Below are positions 47,075-55,722 of a stretch of DNA of 64,000 bases, piece by piece. The stretch spans positions 310,001 to 374,000 of the forward strand of contig LUZT01000005.1 in NCBI GenBank assembly GCA_001602925.1, written 5' to 3'. Position 1 is the first letter of the stretch; each line of letters begins with the position of its first letter. This DNA comes from Chlorobiales bacterium Clorobi_01 (GTDB lineage Bacteria > Bacteroidota > Chlorobiia > Chlorobiales > Chlorobiaceae). Under the pieces are notes generated by a model that saw nothing but the letters and a program-made list of their open reading frames with translations, had not been told where the DNA came from and made no database searches. The position numbers and the translations under genes are program-made.

Positions 47075-48073
47075 GTGAAAATCAATCTTGACAGAACATC
47101 GTCCGGCTTCTGCATCGGCGTGCAGGGCACGATTCACGTTGCGGAAGAGAAACTCGCCCAGTCCGGCGAGCTCTACTGCCTCGGCGATGTGGTGCACAAC
47201 GAGGTGGAGGTCAAGCGGCTCGAAGCGCTCGGCATGGAAACCATCGACATTCCGGCGTTCGAAGAGCTCCGGAATGCCGAGGTTCTGATCCGCGCTCACG
47301 GCGAACCGCCCTCGACCTACGAAACCGCAAGGAAGAACAATCTCGCGATCACCGATACTACCTGCCCGGTGGTGGCGAAGTTGCAGAAGACCGCCAAAAT
47401 GCTGCACCAGCTCGGATACCAGGTGGTGATCTACGGAAAGAAAGTTCACCCGGAGGTGATCGGCATCAACGGCCAGTGCGATGACGAAGGGGTCGTCATC
47501 AAGCATCCCGACCTGTCGGATCCGGAGGAAATCGCCCCGCTCGACCTCAGCCGCAAAACAGCACTGATCTCCCAGACCACGATGGACGTGCCCGGTTTTT
47601 ACGAGCTGAAGAGGAATCTCGAAAAGCTCTTCGCCGAACACGGCCACCGCAATCCCGGCACGGAATCCGGCGAGTGGATGGCCGTGCGCGACATCGACAT
47701 CACCGCCGAAAAAACCGGCGCTCTCGCGATGCCGGAGCTGGTCTTCAAGGACACCATCTGCCGCCAGGTTTCGAGCCGAAACGGCAAGCTGCGCGATTTC
47801 GCGCTGGCGAACGACTGCATCGTCTTCGCGGCGGGTCGCAAAAGCTCGAACGGTCAGGTACTCTACTCGATCTGCCGCGACGCCAATCCGCGCAGCTACT
47901 TCATCGAGGATGTGGATGAAATCCAGCCTGAATGGTTCGTCGGCGAAAACGGCAAACCGGTCGAAAGCGTCGGCATCTGCGGCGCGACCTCGACCCCCAT
48001 GTGGCTGCTCGAAAAGGTGGCCAACCATATCGGGAAGACCTTCGGCGATGACTCCGCCAACCCGGACGCATGA
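47075..48073 (+). CDS. ispH: 4-hydroxy-3-methylbut-2-enyl diphosphate reductase IspH
   Basis: 332 residues, starting at GTG (47075) after a GGAGAG ribosome binding site. The three cysteine ligands of the [4Fe-4S] cluster are C13, C97 (DTTCPVV) and C229. The conserved His residues are in [12 protein letters not shown] and IRAHGEPPS. IspH makes IPP and DMAPP, the last step of the MEP pathway, feeding carotenoids, the bacteriochlorophyll tail, quinones and undecaprenyl phosphate. It needs low-potential electrons; the oxidoreductase gene that follows 25 bases later might be functionally linked (inference). Confidence 0.95.
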   Translation: MKINLDRTSSGFCIGVQGTIHVAEEKLAQSGELYCLGDVVHNEVEVKRLEALGMETIDIPAFEELRNAEVLIRAHGEPPSTYETARKNNLAITDTTCPVVAKLQKTAKMLHQLGYQVVIYGKKVHPEVIGINGQCDDEGVVIKHPDLSDPEEIAPLDLSRKTALISQTTMDVPGFYELKRNLEKLFAEHGHRNPGTESGEWMAVRDIDITAEKTGALAMPELVFKDTICRQVSSRNGKLRDFALANDCIVFAAGRKSSNGQVLYSICRDANPRSYFIEDVDEIQPEWFVGENGKPVESVGICGATSTPMWLLEKVANHIGKTFGDDSANPDA

Positions 48074-48098
48074 ACGCAACCATGAAACGTTACCGACC

Positions 48099-50060
48099 AT
48101 GAAATCCGTCAACCTCACCATCGATGGCCGCAACGTGTCGGCGGCTCCGGGACAGACCATCCTCGAAGCGGCCCGCGAAAACGGCATCCGCATCCCGACG
48201 CTCTGCTTCCACAAAGAGATCGAAGCGACCGGTTCGTGCTGGATCTGCATCGTGGAGATCAAGGGCAAAAACCGCTTCATCCCCTCGTGCAGCACGAAGG
48301 TGAGCGAAGGGATGGTGGTCGAAACGCGCAACGCGGAGCTGGACTCGATGCGCCGCCAGAGCCTCGAACGGCTGCTTGCCCAGCACTGCGGCGACTGCCT
48401 AGCACCGTGCGAGCTCGCCTGCCCGGCAGGTTGCGACATTCCCGGATTCGTCGCGGCCATCGCCAAGGGCAACGACCGCGAGGCGCTCGAACTCATCCGC
48501 CGCACGATTCCGCTGCCGGGCATTCTCGGGCGCGTCTGCCCCGCTCCGTGCGAGGAGGCGTGCCGCCGCCACGGCGTTGACGAGCCGGTCTCGATCTGCG
48601 CCCTCAAGCGCTTCGCCGCCGACCAAGAGATGACCGAAGGCTCGGAACTGCCGGAACGCAAACCGTCCTCCGGCAAGCGCGTGGCCATCGTCGGCGCTGG
48701 CCCGGCGGGCCTCACCGCCGCGTGGTATCTGCTGCTCGACGGGCACGAGGTGACGATTCTCGACGCAAACGAAAAGTCAGGCGGCATGATGCGCTACGGC
48801 ATCCCGAAGTTCCGCCTGCCCGAAGCGGTCATCGATGCCGACGTCGAGCCACTGGTGAAAATGGGCGCGACGTTCCGCTTCTCGACCGTGTTCGGCAAAG
48901 ACGCAAACCTGGCGGGATTGCAGAAGGAGCACGACGCCGTACTGCTTACCATCGGCGCAAGCCAGGCCTCGACGCTCGGCATTCCGGGCGAGGAGCTTGA
49001 CGGCGTCCAGAGCGGCATCGGCTTCCTTGCCGACGTTGCGGACGGAAAGGCTGCCGCGCCCGGCAAGTCGGTGATCGTCATCGGCGGCGGAAACACGGCC
49101 ATCGACGCGGCACGAACCGCCCTGCGGCTTGGCGCTGACTCGGTCACGATCCTCTACCGCCGGGGACGCGAAGAGATGCCCGCTAACCGGCTGGAAATCG
49201 AGGAGGCGGTCGCCGAGGGCGTCGAGCTTCGCCTGCTCGCCGCGCCGATCGCGATTGAAAAAGGAGCGAATGGTCTTGTCGTCACGGCGGTGGAGATGCA
49301 GCTCGGCGAACCCGACTCAAGCGGACGCCGTCGTCCGGTTCCCGTCGCCGGTTCGGAGTTCACGCTCCGGGCAGACACGGTCATTTCGGCCACCGGCCAG
49401 TACGTTGACCTCCCGGCTGAAGCGGCGGCGGGCATCGGCGTCGAGCGCAACGGAACGGTCAAAATCAATGGAGAATCTATGCTCACTGGCGCAGCGGGCG
49501 TCTTCGCGGCGGGCGACTGCGTCAGTGGCCCCGACCTCGCCATCGAAGCTGTCCGGCAGGGTCGCCTCGCCGCTGAAGCGATCGACCGCTTCCTGAACGG
49601 CGGCGATCCGGCAGCAACAGGAACGTCGATGTTCAACTCGTCGTACGGAGCGCGTGACAAAGCCCCGCACCAGTTCTACGACCGGGCGAAGCCTGCGGCA
49701 CGGGTTGCCGTGCCGGAGCTTGAGGCGGAATCGAGACGCCGGAGCTTCGAGGAGGCGGTAACGGGGTACGATCCGGAACAGGCGCGAGAGGAGGCAAAAC
49801 GCTGCCTGCGATGCCGCTGCCAGGCGGTTGACGATTGCCGCCTGCGGAATCTGGCCACGGCGTTCGGCGTGGCAACACCGGCCACCGAAGAGGCCCACGA
49901 ATACTTCAGTATCGACAGGTCAGGCGACATGCGTTTCGAACGGGAAAAGTGCGTCGATTGCGGCGTCTGCATCCGCACGTTGGAGTCGGCTTCGGCAGAT
50001 GCAGTCACGATCCGGGAAGAGCTGATCGACCACTGCCCGACCGGAGCGATCAGCAGATAA
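48099..50060 (+). CDS. Multi-cluster FAD/NAD(P)H oxidoreductase (NuoG-like plus GltD-like)
   Basis: 653 residues from the ATG at 48099. The N-terminal ferredoxin domain has C36, C47, C50 and C64, like the [2Fe-2S] domain of NuoG. A cysteine-rich helical region follows (C97, C100, C104, C108, C112, then CPAPCEEACRR), as in GltD/NfnB. The GltD-type flavoprotein core has FAD and NAD(P) loops VAIVGAGPAGLTAAWYL (about 187) and VIVIGGGNTAIDAARTAL. The C-terminus carries RCLRCRCQ and one [4Fe-4S] ferredoxin motif (C618, C621, C624, C646). It probably moves electrons between NAD(P)H and a ferredoxin-like partner. No catalytic partner subunit lies next to it, so the substrate is unknown. Confidence 0.85.
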   Translation: MKSVNLTIDGRNVSAAPGQTILEAARENGIRIPTLCFHKEIEATGSCWICIVEIKGKNRFIPSCSTKVSEGMVVETRNAELDSMRRQSLERLLAQHCGDCLAPCELACPAGCDIPGFVAAIAKGNDREALELIRRTIPLPGILGRVCPAPCEEACRRHGVDEPVSICALKRFAADQEMTEGSELPERKPSSGKRVAIVGAGPAGLTAAWYLLLDGHEVTILDANEKSGGMMRYGIPKFRLPEAVIDADVEPLVKMGATFRFSTVFGKDANLAGLQKEHDAVLLTIGASQASTLGIPGEELDGVQSGIGFLADVADGKAAAPGKSVIVIGGGNTAIDAARTALRLGADSVTILYRRGREEMPANRLEIEEAVAEGVELRLLAAPIAIEKGANGLVVTAVEMQLGEPDSSGRRRPVPVAGSEFTLRADTVISATGQYVDLPAEAAAGIGVERNGTVKINGESMLTGAAGVFAAGDCVSGPDLAIEAVRQGRLAAEAIDRFLNGGDPAATGTSMFNSSYGARDKAPHQFYDRAKPAARVAVPELEAESRRRSFEEAVTGYDPEQAREEAKRCLRCRCQAVDDCRLRNLATAFGVATPATEEAHEYFSIDRSGDMRFEREKCVDCGVCIRTLESASADAVTIREELIDHCPTGAISR

Positions 50061-50087
50061 AAGGGTTGATAACTCGCGTTTCTGTAG

Positions 50088-50387
50088 TCAGTTATCCTCT
50101 TCTTTCCGAGGATGGTCTTCACTTTTGAAAAGCCAGTCGACCGCCTTCATCGCGCCCTCACCCTTGTGGACGGCCTGCTTTACCGACTTGCTCGCCTTTT
50201 CCGCTTTTTCGGTGGGGTTGCCGCCGTGCCAGCTTACCCAGGCAACGTAGAGAATGCCAAGAGCAGCCAAAACGATCAGAAAGCGCAGAATCCGCCGTGC
50301 GAACGAGAGCACAATCAAAAGCGAAAAGATCACCGCGATGCCAAGCACCACCGGATGAGCGGTCAGGTAGTTGATAATCGTAGTCAT
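50088..50387 (-). CDS. Small membrane protein downstream of lpxB
   Basis: 99 residues from the ATG at 50387. Two adjacent hydrophobic segments (about 10-28 and 30-48, rich in Val, Ile and Leu) are followed by a charged, basic cytoplasmic or periplasmic tail (NPTEKAEKASKSVKQAVHKG) and a DWLFKSEDHPRKEEDN end. No named family is recognised. It lies 10 bases after the lpxB stop, so it is the second gene of an lpxB unit. It is convergent with the FAD oxidoreductase. Confidence 0.6.
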   Translation of the reverse strand: MTTIINYLTAHPVVLGIAVIFSLLIVLSFARRILRFLIVLAALGILYVAWVSWHGGNPTEKAEKASKSVKQAVHKGEGAMKAVDWLFKSEDHPRKEEDN

Positions 50388-50397
50388 GGTTTGCAGG

Positions 50398-51546
50398 TCA
50401 TAAATATTCAAACAGCACGGCGGCCACATGGCGTGAGGGCGAATCCGAGGAAAGGCGCCCCCGCGCCTCCCTGAGTTCGCGCCGCATCGACGACGATACG
50501 GCATCATCACAAAGAATTTCCAGCGCCTTCCTGCTGATGTTTCCGGCGTTCGCCTCGTGCTGGATCAGCTCCGGCACGGCCTGTTTTTCCGACAGCAATC
50601 CGCAGGCAACGATGTTGGCCAGCGCGATGTTGTGGAGCTTCACCAGCCGCTTGCCGATGAAATAGTTCAGCGGCGAGGTCTTGTAGAGCACCACCATCGG
50701 CACGGCGAAGCAGAGCGATTCGAGCGTCGCCGTACCGGAAGTAACCAGCTCCAGATCGCTGTACTGCATCACCTCGTAGGAGGTGCAGTACAGCGGCTCG
50801 ATGCCCGCCTCGCGGAGGTACCGCTCGTAGAGTGCCGGATCGATATGTGGCGACCTGCCAAGCATGAAGACGGTTTTGCCCTGCTCGCCGATGCGTTTTG
50901 CCGCGCCGAGCATTTCGGGGAAAATCTTCTCGATCTCCTGCTTGCGGCTGCCTGGCAGCAGTCCGACGATGCGGGCGTCGGAATCGATGCCCATCCGCGC
51001 GAGGAACTCGGGCTTGGGCGCGAACTTCAGCTCCGCCAGCTCCTCGACAACCGGATTGCCGACGAACTCCGCATCGATGCCATGGCGACGGTAAAACTCC
51101 ACCTCGAAGTCGAAAATCACCAGCAACCGGTCAACGCAGGCGCGAATCTTCTCGACCCGCCGCTCCTTCCACGCCCAAACCTGTGGCGAGATGTAGTAGA
51201 TCACCGGAATGCCCTGCTTCTTCAGAAACGCCGCGATGTGCAGGTTCATGCCGGGATAGTCGATCAGCAGCGCCGCATCGGGCTTTTCGCGCACGATGGC
51301 CGCCTTGAGTTCACGGATCACCTTGCGCAGAAACAACGCGTGTTTGAGCACCTCCACGAAACCCATGATGCTCATCTGGTCAGTGGTATAAAGCAGCTCC
51401 GCACCGAGTTCGGCGAGCTTTCGCCCACCCACGCCGAACACTTTCGTATCAGGCCGGGCTGCGAGCAGCTCGCGCACGGGGCCTGCCGCATGAAGGTCGC
51501 CAGAGACCTCACCGGCCAGAACGAAAAGCTTCTTTCGGCACGTCAT
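50398..51546 (-). CDS. lpxB: Lipid-A-disaccharide synthase LpxB
   Basis: 382 residues from the ATG at 51546. Upstream Met codons at 51561 and 51564 are possible; none has a clear ribosome binding site. KLFVLAGEVSGDLHAAGPVREL is the family N-terminus. IDYPGMNLHIAAFLKKQGIPVIYYISPQVWAWKERRV and GLLPGSRKQEIEKIFPEML are LpxB signatures, and LVTSGTATLESLCFAVPMVVLYK is the UDP-sugar site. It joins two acylated glucosamine units in lipid A synthesis at the inner membrane. Together with kdsD it shows a lipid A/Kdo-type outer membrane. Confidence 0.94.
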   Translation of the reverse strand: MTCRKKLFVLAGEVSGDLHAAGPVRELLAARPDTKVFGVGGRKLAELGAELLYTTDQMSIMGFVEVLKHALFLRKVIRELKAAIVREKPDAALLIDYPGMNLHIAAFLKKQGIPVIYYISPQVWAWKERRVEKIRACVDRLLVIFDFEVEFYRRHGIDAEFVGNPVVEELAELKFAPKPEFLARMGIDSDARIVGLLPGSRKQEIEKIFPEMLGAAKRIGEQGKTVFMLGRSPHIDPALYERYLREAGIEPLYCTSYEVMQYSDLELVTSGTATLESLCFAVPMVVLYKTSPLNYFIGKRLVKLHNIALANIVACGLLSEKQAVPELIQHEANAGNISRKALEILCDDAVSSSMRRELREARGRLSSDSPSRHVAAVLFEYL

Positions 51547-51658
51547 CTGCGTTGATTGCATCATCGAACAGGAAACCGTATTTTGTGTCACGTTTGCGCT
51601 TCCGGATACCGGAAAAGGCCTTGGCCAGTCAACACCATTATATCAAATCTACTATAGA

Positions 51659-53041
51659 ATGCAAGTCAAATTCGGAACCGATGGATGGAGGGCAATTATA
51701 GCCAAAGAATACACTTACGACAATCTCAAGCTGGCCGCTCTCGCTTCCGGAAAATATTTTCTCTCGCATCCGGACAAGTCAAACGGCGTCTGCGTCGGTT
51801 ACGACACACGCTTCATGTCGAAGGAGTTCGCCCGCTACACCGCGGAGGTGCTCTCGTCGATGGGTCTCAAGGTTTTCCTCTCCAACAGCTTTGTCTCCAC
51901 ACCGGCGGTTTCATTCTACACCAGGGAACACAAGCTCGCCGGTGGCGTCATGATCACTGCCTCGCACAATCCGCCGATCTACAACGGGTTCAAGGTCAAG
52001 GCCTCCTACGGCGGGCCGGCGCACCCGGAAGTGATCGACGAAATCGAGAAAAATCTGCCCGGCATCGATCCCGCCACACTGGTAAAACCAGCGGAAAACC
52101 TGATCACCATGACCGACATCAAGTCGGAATATATTGTCTATCTCGAATCGAAGCTGGACCTGAAGCTGATCCGTGAGTCGGGACTGAAGATCGCTCACAA
52201 CGCCATGTACGGTGCGGGTCAGGACATCGTCACCCGCCTGCTCGACGAATCGATGGTCAACTGCTACCACTGCTCGGTCAATCCGGGCTTCGACGGCATC
52301 AATCCCGAGCCGATTCCGCAATACATCACTGATTTCGTTGAGTTCTTCAAGGAAGTCGAGACCGACGTGGCGATCATCAATGACGGCGACGCCGACCGCA
52401 TCGGGATGCTCGACGAGAAGGGAGAATTCGTCGATTCGCATAAGCTCTTCGCCATCGTCCTCAAATACCTTGTCGAACAGAAAGGCCAGCGTGGCGAAGT
52501 GGCCAAAACCTTTGCCCTGACCGACATTATCGACAGAATTTGCCAGAAACACGATTTGAAAATGCACCTGTTGCCGGTCGGCTTCAAATATGTCAGCCGC
52601 CTGATGACCACCAACGACATTCTCATCGGCGGCGAAGAGTCTGGCGGCATCGGCATTACCTCGTTCCTGCCCGAGCGGGACGGCGTCTATACCGGCCTCC
52701 TGATGCTTGAAATCATGGCACGGCGGCAGAAAACGCTTACCGGACTTGTCGAGGAACTGTATGACGAGTATGGCTTTTTCAGTTACAACAGGCTTGATTT
52801 GCGAGTAGCCGAGTCGAAGAAAGCGGCCATCATCGAAGCAGCGTCCGGAGGCAAGCTGAAGAGCATCGCCGGTTATCCGGTCACCAGCTTCAACGACCTG
52901 GACGGCTTCAAATACCATTTCGAGGGCGGCTGGCTGCTCATCAGGGCCTCGGGCACCGAGCCGGTGCTCAGGATCTATTGCGAAGCCGATTCCACTGAAA
53001 AAGTGGAAAAAGTGCTCGCTTTCGCATCCAGACTCGCTTAA
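51659..53041 (+). CDS. Phosphoglucomutase/phosphomannomutase family protein
   Basis: 460 residues. KFGTDGWRAIIAKEYTYDNL is the N-terminal signature. ITASHNPPIYNGFKVK carries the phosphoserine. NDGDADRIGMLDEKGEF is the metal-binding loop, GGEESGGIG is the sugar-binding loop, and LIRASGTEPVLRIY is the phosphate-binding loop. It interconverts hexose-1- and hexose-6-phosphates. The sequence does not decide between glucose and mannose; either would serve glycogen or the sugar nucleotides made by rfbA and manC. The length fits the phosphoglucomutase type of this phylum. It is divergent from lpxB. Confidence 0.9.
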   Translation: MQVKFGTDGWRAIIAKEYTYDNLKLAALASGKYFLSHPDKSNGVCVGYDTRFMSKEFARYTAEVLSSMGLKVFLSNSFVSTPAVSFYTREHKLAGGVMITASHNPPIYNGFKVKASYGGPAHPEVIDEIEKNLPGIDPATLVKPAENLITMTDIKSEYIVYLESKLDLKLIRESGLKIAHNAMYGAGQDIVTRLLDESMVNCYHCSVNPGFDGINPEPIPQYITDFVEFFKEVETDVAIINDGDADRIGMLDEKGEFVDSHKLFAIVLKYLVEQKGQRGEVAKTFALTDIIDRICQKHDLKMHLLPVGFKYVSRLMTTNDILIGGEESGGIGITSFLPERDGVYTGLLMLEIMARRQKTLTGLVEELYDEYGFFSYNRLDLRVAESKKAAIIEAASGGKLKSIAGYPVTSFNDLDGFKYHFEGGWLLIRASGTEPVLRIYCEADSTEKVEKVLAFASRLA

Positions 53042-53147
53042 AACAGCGCAAGAAACCCGGCAGGATGGCGTCTTACCGTGGCATTCCGCCCGACACCGGA
53101 CAGTTCCGGAAAACGCGAAACGCTTGCGGTTGACCTGAAAGACGACC

Positions 53148-53171
53148 CTGCGCTTTGTTTTCAAAGCGCAG
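53148..53171 (+). terminator. Hairpin after the phosphohexomutase gene
   Basis: CTGCGCTTTG/CAAAGCGCAG is a perfect 10-base stem with a TTTT loop. It lies 107 bases after the phosphohexomutase stop and 43 bases before the sigma factor start. There is no clear U tract, so it may be an attenuator or a regulatory hairpin rather than a terminator. Confidence 0.5.
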
Positions 53172-53213
53172 AATTACCGGAAATTATTTTCGATTTGCCC
53201 TAACATTTGTCTA

Positions 53214-53774
53214 TTGCAGCAGCAGGCATCAACATCAGTGGACCGATCGTTCAGCGAACTTGTCGCCGAACACCAGGATATGGTCGTCAACACCTGTTAC
53301 CGCTTCGTTTTCAATCGTGAGGATGCCGAAGATCTGGCGCAGGAGGTGTTCATAGAAGTCTATCGATCACTCGACAAATTCCGTGAGGAGTCGAAACTCT
53401 CGACCTGGATTTACCGGATCGCGGTCACCAAGTCGCTGGATCACCTGCGCCGCTTGAAACGCAAGAAACGGTTCAGCTCGCTCAAACGAGTCATCGGAAT
53501 CGATGATCCGGCAGACTCGATACCCGCAGCCAGCGACGATAACCCTGCCGATGTGCTCGACAGCAAGGAACGACTCAGCGTACTGCAAAATGCGCTCGAC
53601 GGCTTGCCCGACAACCAGAAAACGGCGTTCCTTCTGAGCAAGCAGGACGGATACAGCAACCAGGAAATTGCCGATATCCTCCAGACAACCATCCCGGCTG
53701 TCGAGTCGCTGATTCACCGGGCGAAAAAAAATCTGCAATCACGTCTTGAACGTCATTACCGCTCAGGTGACTGA
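53214..53774 (+). CDS. ECF-type RNA polymerase sigma factor
   Basis: 186 residues if started at the TTG at 53214; a GTG at 53238 would give 178. Region 2 (about 10-80) contains [34 protein letters not shown] and [18 protein letters not shown]. Region 4 (about 125-180) contains [26 protein letters not shown] and [11 protein letters not shown]. The linker is acidic. It directs polymerase to a small regulon, usually under control of a membrane anti-sigma. The next three genes on the same strand (a small membrane protein, a CpxP/CnrX-like protein and a DUF4405-like protein) form the probable regulatory unit. Confidence 0.92.
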   Translation: MQQQASTSVDRSFSELVAEHQDMVVNTCYRFVFNREDAEDLAQEVFIEVYRSLDKFREESKLSTWIYRIAVTKSLDHLRRLKRKKRFSSLKRVIGIDDPADSIPAASDDNPADVLDSKERLSVLQNALDGLPDNQKTAFLLSKQDGYSNQEIADILQTTIPAVESLIHRAKKNLQSRLERHYRSGD

Positions 53775-53838
53775 GTGCTCCGTTCGACACAAGATTTGAA
53801 ATGTTTCGACGTCACATTTGATGAAACCGTAAAAAGCC

Positions 53839-54192
53839 ATGAACAGAACTACCGAACAACGCAACGCTGAGGTCACGAAGACCATTGGGATGCTTGACCA
53901 GATGCCCCGGGTGGAGGTGAATCACCTCTTCAGGGTACGGCTTATGCAGCGGATCGAGGCAATGGAGGTTAAAAAAACTTCATGGTCAGCTTTGCCCGGC
54001 GAGGCTTTCAATCCGAGACTCGCCTTCATGGCTCTTCTGCTGATGCTGAATATCGCTTCGGCCCTCATGCTCTTTATGCATGGGACACCGCAAGCAACCG
54101 GCTCTTCAGGAGCCATTGCTGAATCGTTCAGCGAAGACTACGGTGGTCCGGCACTCTCCTATTACGACGATCAGACGACTATCGACCGCTGA
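53839..54192 (+). CDS. Putative membrane anti-sigma factor
   Basis: 117 residues. The N-terminal 60 residues are soluble and helical (TKTIGMLDQMPRVEVNHLFR, VRLMQRIEAM). A single membrane helix lies at about 61-80, and a short polar C-terminus follows. There is no HxxxCxxC zinc motif, so it is not a ZAS-type anti-sigma. The position 64 bases after an ECF sigma gene and the one-helix topology suggest an anti-sigma (inference; no family match was possible). It is followed by the CpxP/CnrX-like gene. Confidence 0.6.
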   Translation: MNRTTEQRNAEVTKTIGMLDQMPRVEVNHLFRVRLMQRIEAMEVKKTSWSALPGEAFNPRLAFMALLLMLNIASALMLFMHGTPQATGSSGAIAESFSEDYGGPALSYYDDQTTIDR

Positions 54193-54289
54193 AACCGGCG
54201 CATGAAACTTTGAACGGCAAAAAGCCTGCAACGATGTAACCCGCATTGTGCAGCCAGTAACTTGTGGAATTAATTTTTAATGGTTACCG

Positions 54290-54850
54290 ATGGATTTTCT
54301 CTCTTCCAAGCGCTTCGTCACGACAGCCCTGGTGCTTCTGGTCATACTCAACGTCACCCTGATGGGAGTGCTCTGGTGGCAAAACTATGTCAATAAAAGT
54401 TACCGGTCGGTTGAAATCACCCGATTCTATAGCGGAACCAGCCCGCGTGGGGGAAACAAGCTGGCGCTGACTGATCAGCAAAAAACGGCATTCAGAAAAC
54501 TCCGACAGGAACATTTCCGCAAGACCATGCCCGCTGTGCAGAAGATTATCGAATTCAAAAAAGAGATGATCTCCGAAGCTGTCAAGCCTGATCCCGACCT
54601 GCAGAAACTTTCAGCCATCGCAGACAGCCTGGGCAAACGCCAGGCGTGGCTCGAAAAGGATCTTGCCCTCCATTTCCATGAACTTTCCATGCTCTGCACA
54701 CCGACCCAGCGAGATTCCCTGGAAAAGCTGCTCAGCAATATCTACACCGTCAGGTACCAGAAAATGAATTTATGGAAAGGCCGACCCCATCGGGAAGATC
54801 GGGAAGACAATCATCGAGGCCCAATCCCACCATCGGCTCCTGAACCCTGA
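54290..54850 (+). CDS. CpxP/Spy/CnrX-like periplasmic protein with membrane anchor
   Basis: 186 residues. An N-terminal membrane helix at about 10-30 precedes an all-helical periplasmic domain. It shows both LTxxQ-type motifs of the Spy/CpxP/ZraP superfamily: L60-T-D-Q-Q64 and C136-T-P-T-Q140. H75, H128 and H130 could bind a metal, as the CnrX sensors do, but this is not established. A Pro/His/Asp/Arg-rich tail ends the protein. The genetic setting, ECF sigma, then a small membrane protein, then this, parallels cnrYXH-type metal or envelope-stress modules. Confidence 0.7.
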   Translation: MDFLSSKRFVTTALVLLVILNVTLMGVLWWQNYVNKSYRSVEITRFYSGTSPRGGNKLALTDQQKTAFRKLRQEHFRKTMPAVQKIIEFKKEMISEAVKPDPDLQKLSAIADSLGKRQAWLEKDLALHFHELSMLCTPTQRDSLEKLLSNIYTVRYQKMNLWKGRPHREDREDNHRGPIPPSAPEP

Positions 54851-54866
54851 TAATCCGGTAACAGGC

Positions 54867-55706
54867 ATGACTGTCCAGCAACATTTCAAGTGGCGTGTCT
54901 TCATCAGCACAGGGCTGTTGTTGACCTTCCTCGTGATGCTCATCTCAGGCATCGTGCTCTACATCTCGCCCCCGGGCAGGGTGGCAAACTGGACTGACTG
55001 GAATATTTTCGGACTGACCAAAAAAGGTTGGCAGAACCAGCATGTTGTTTTTGGCTTCGCCTTCATCATCCTCTCAATTTTTCACCTTTTCGTCATCAAC
55101 TGGAAGGCGTTCCTTTCCTACATCAAGACCAAAGCCTCGAAGGGCCTGAACAGCCCCGCAGAACTTGTAACTTCGCTCCTTCTTTTTGCCGTACTTGCTG
55201 CCGGCACCTTATGGCACTTGCCGCCTTTCGAGCAGATCATCGCCCTTGGCGACCGGCTTTCAGGCTCCTGGGAAAACAAAACCGGCGGCCCACCCGTGCC
55301 ACACGCCGAAGCGATGCCGCTCGATGAACTCGGCGCGCTGCCGCAGGTGAACGATCCGGCGGAAAAAATGGTGGAAAAACTCCGCGCGGCGGGCATCGAG
55401 GTACGTGACACCCGACAGACGCTGACGGAGATCGCCGACAAGAACGGCGTGAAGGTGGAGAAACTCTACGGCATTATCTCGAAAGGCAAGCAATCCGGTG
55501 GACTTCAGGGATCGGGCTGGGGCCGCAAAACGCTCACGGAGGCCGCCGAAACCATCGGCGTCTCACCACTCGCACTGCAACAGGCGCTGAAGCAGCAGGG
55601 CATCGAAGCCGCGCCGGAAGAGTCGATTCGCGACATCGCCACGAAAAACGGCATGGAACCCTCCGAACTGGTCAGCAGGATCAACCGGATGGCTGAAAAG
55701 CGGTAA
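54867..55706 (+). CDS. DUF4405-like membrane protein with C-terminal helical repeats
   Basis: 279 residues. Three hydrophobic segments are visible at about 10-33, 58-78 and 99-118. H59, H73 and H117 lie in or near them and could be b-heme ligands, as proposed for DUF4405-type cytochrome b-like proteins. The soluble C-terminus (about 165-279) holds two long copies and one short copy of a 20-35 residue helical unit. The copies are LTEIADKNGVKVEKLYGII, LTEAAETIGVSPLALQQAL and IRDIATKNGMEPSELVSRI, and the first and last are preceded by GIEV- or GIEA-type sequences. It starts 16 bases after the CpxP-like gene, the last in the unit. Confidence 0.65.
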   Translation: MTVQQHFKWRVFISTGLLLTFLVMLISGIVLYISPPGRVANWTDWNIFGLTKKGWQNQHVVFGFAFIILSIFHLFVINWKAFLSYIKTKASKGLNSPAELVTSLLLFAVLAAGTLWHLPPFEQIIALGDRLSGSWENKTGGPPVPHAEAMPLDELGALPQVNDPAEKMVEKLRAAGIEVRDTRQTLTEIADKNGVKVEKLYGIISKGKQSGGLQGSGWGRKTLTEAAETIGVSPLALQQALKQQGIEAAPEESIRDIATKNGMEPSELVSRINRMAEKR

Positions 55707-55722
55707 GCGGAGATCGAGGACT

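Noticed and set aside
46190-48787. An 865-codon minus-strand frame across murI, ispH and the oxidoreductase
   Set aside because: It spans three well-supported plus-strand genes and shows no domain. It is a GC-driven shadow frame.
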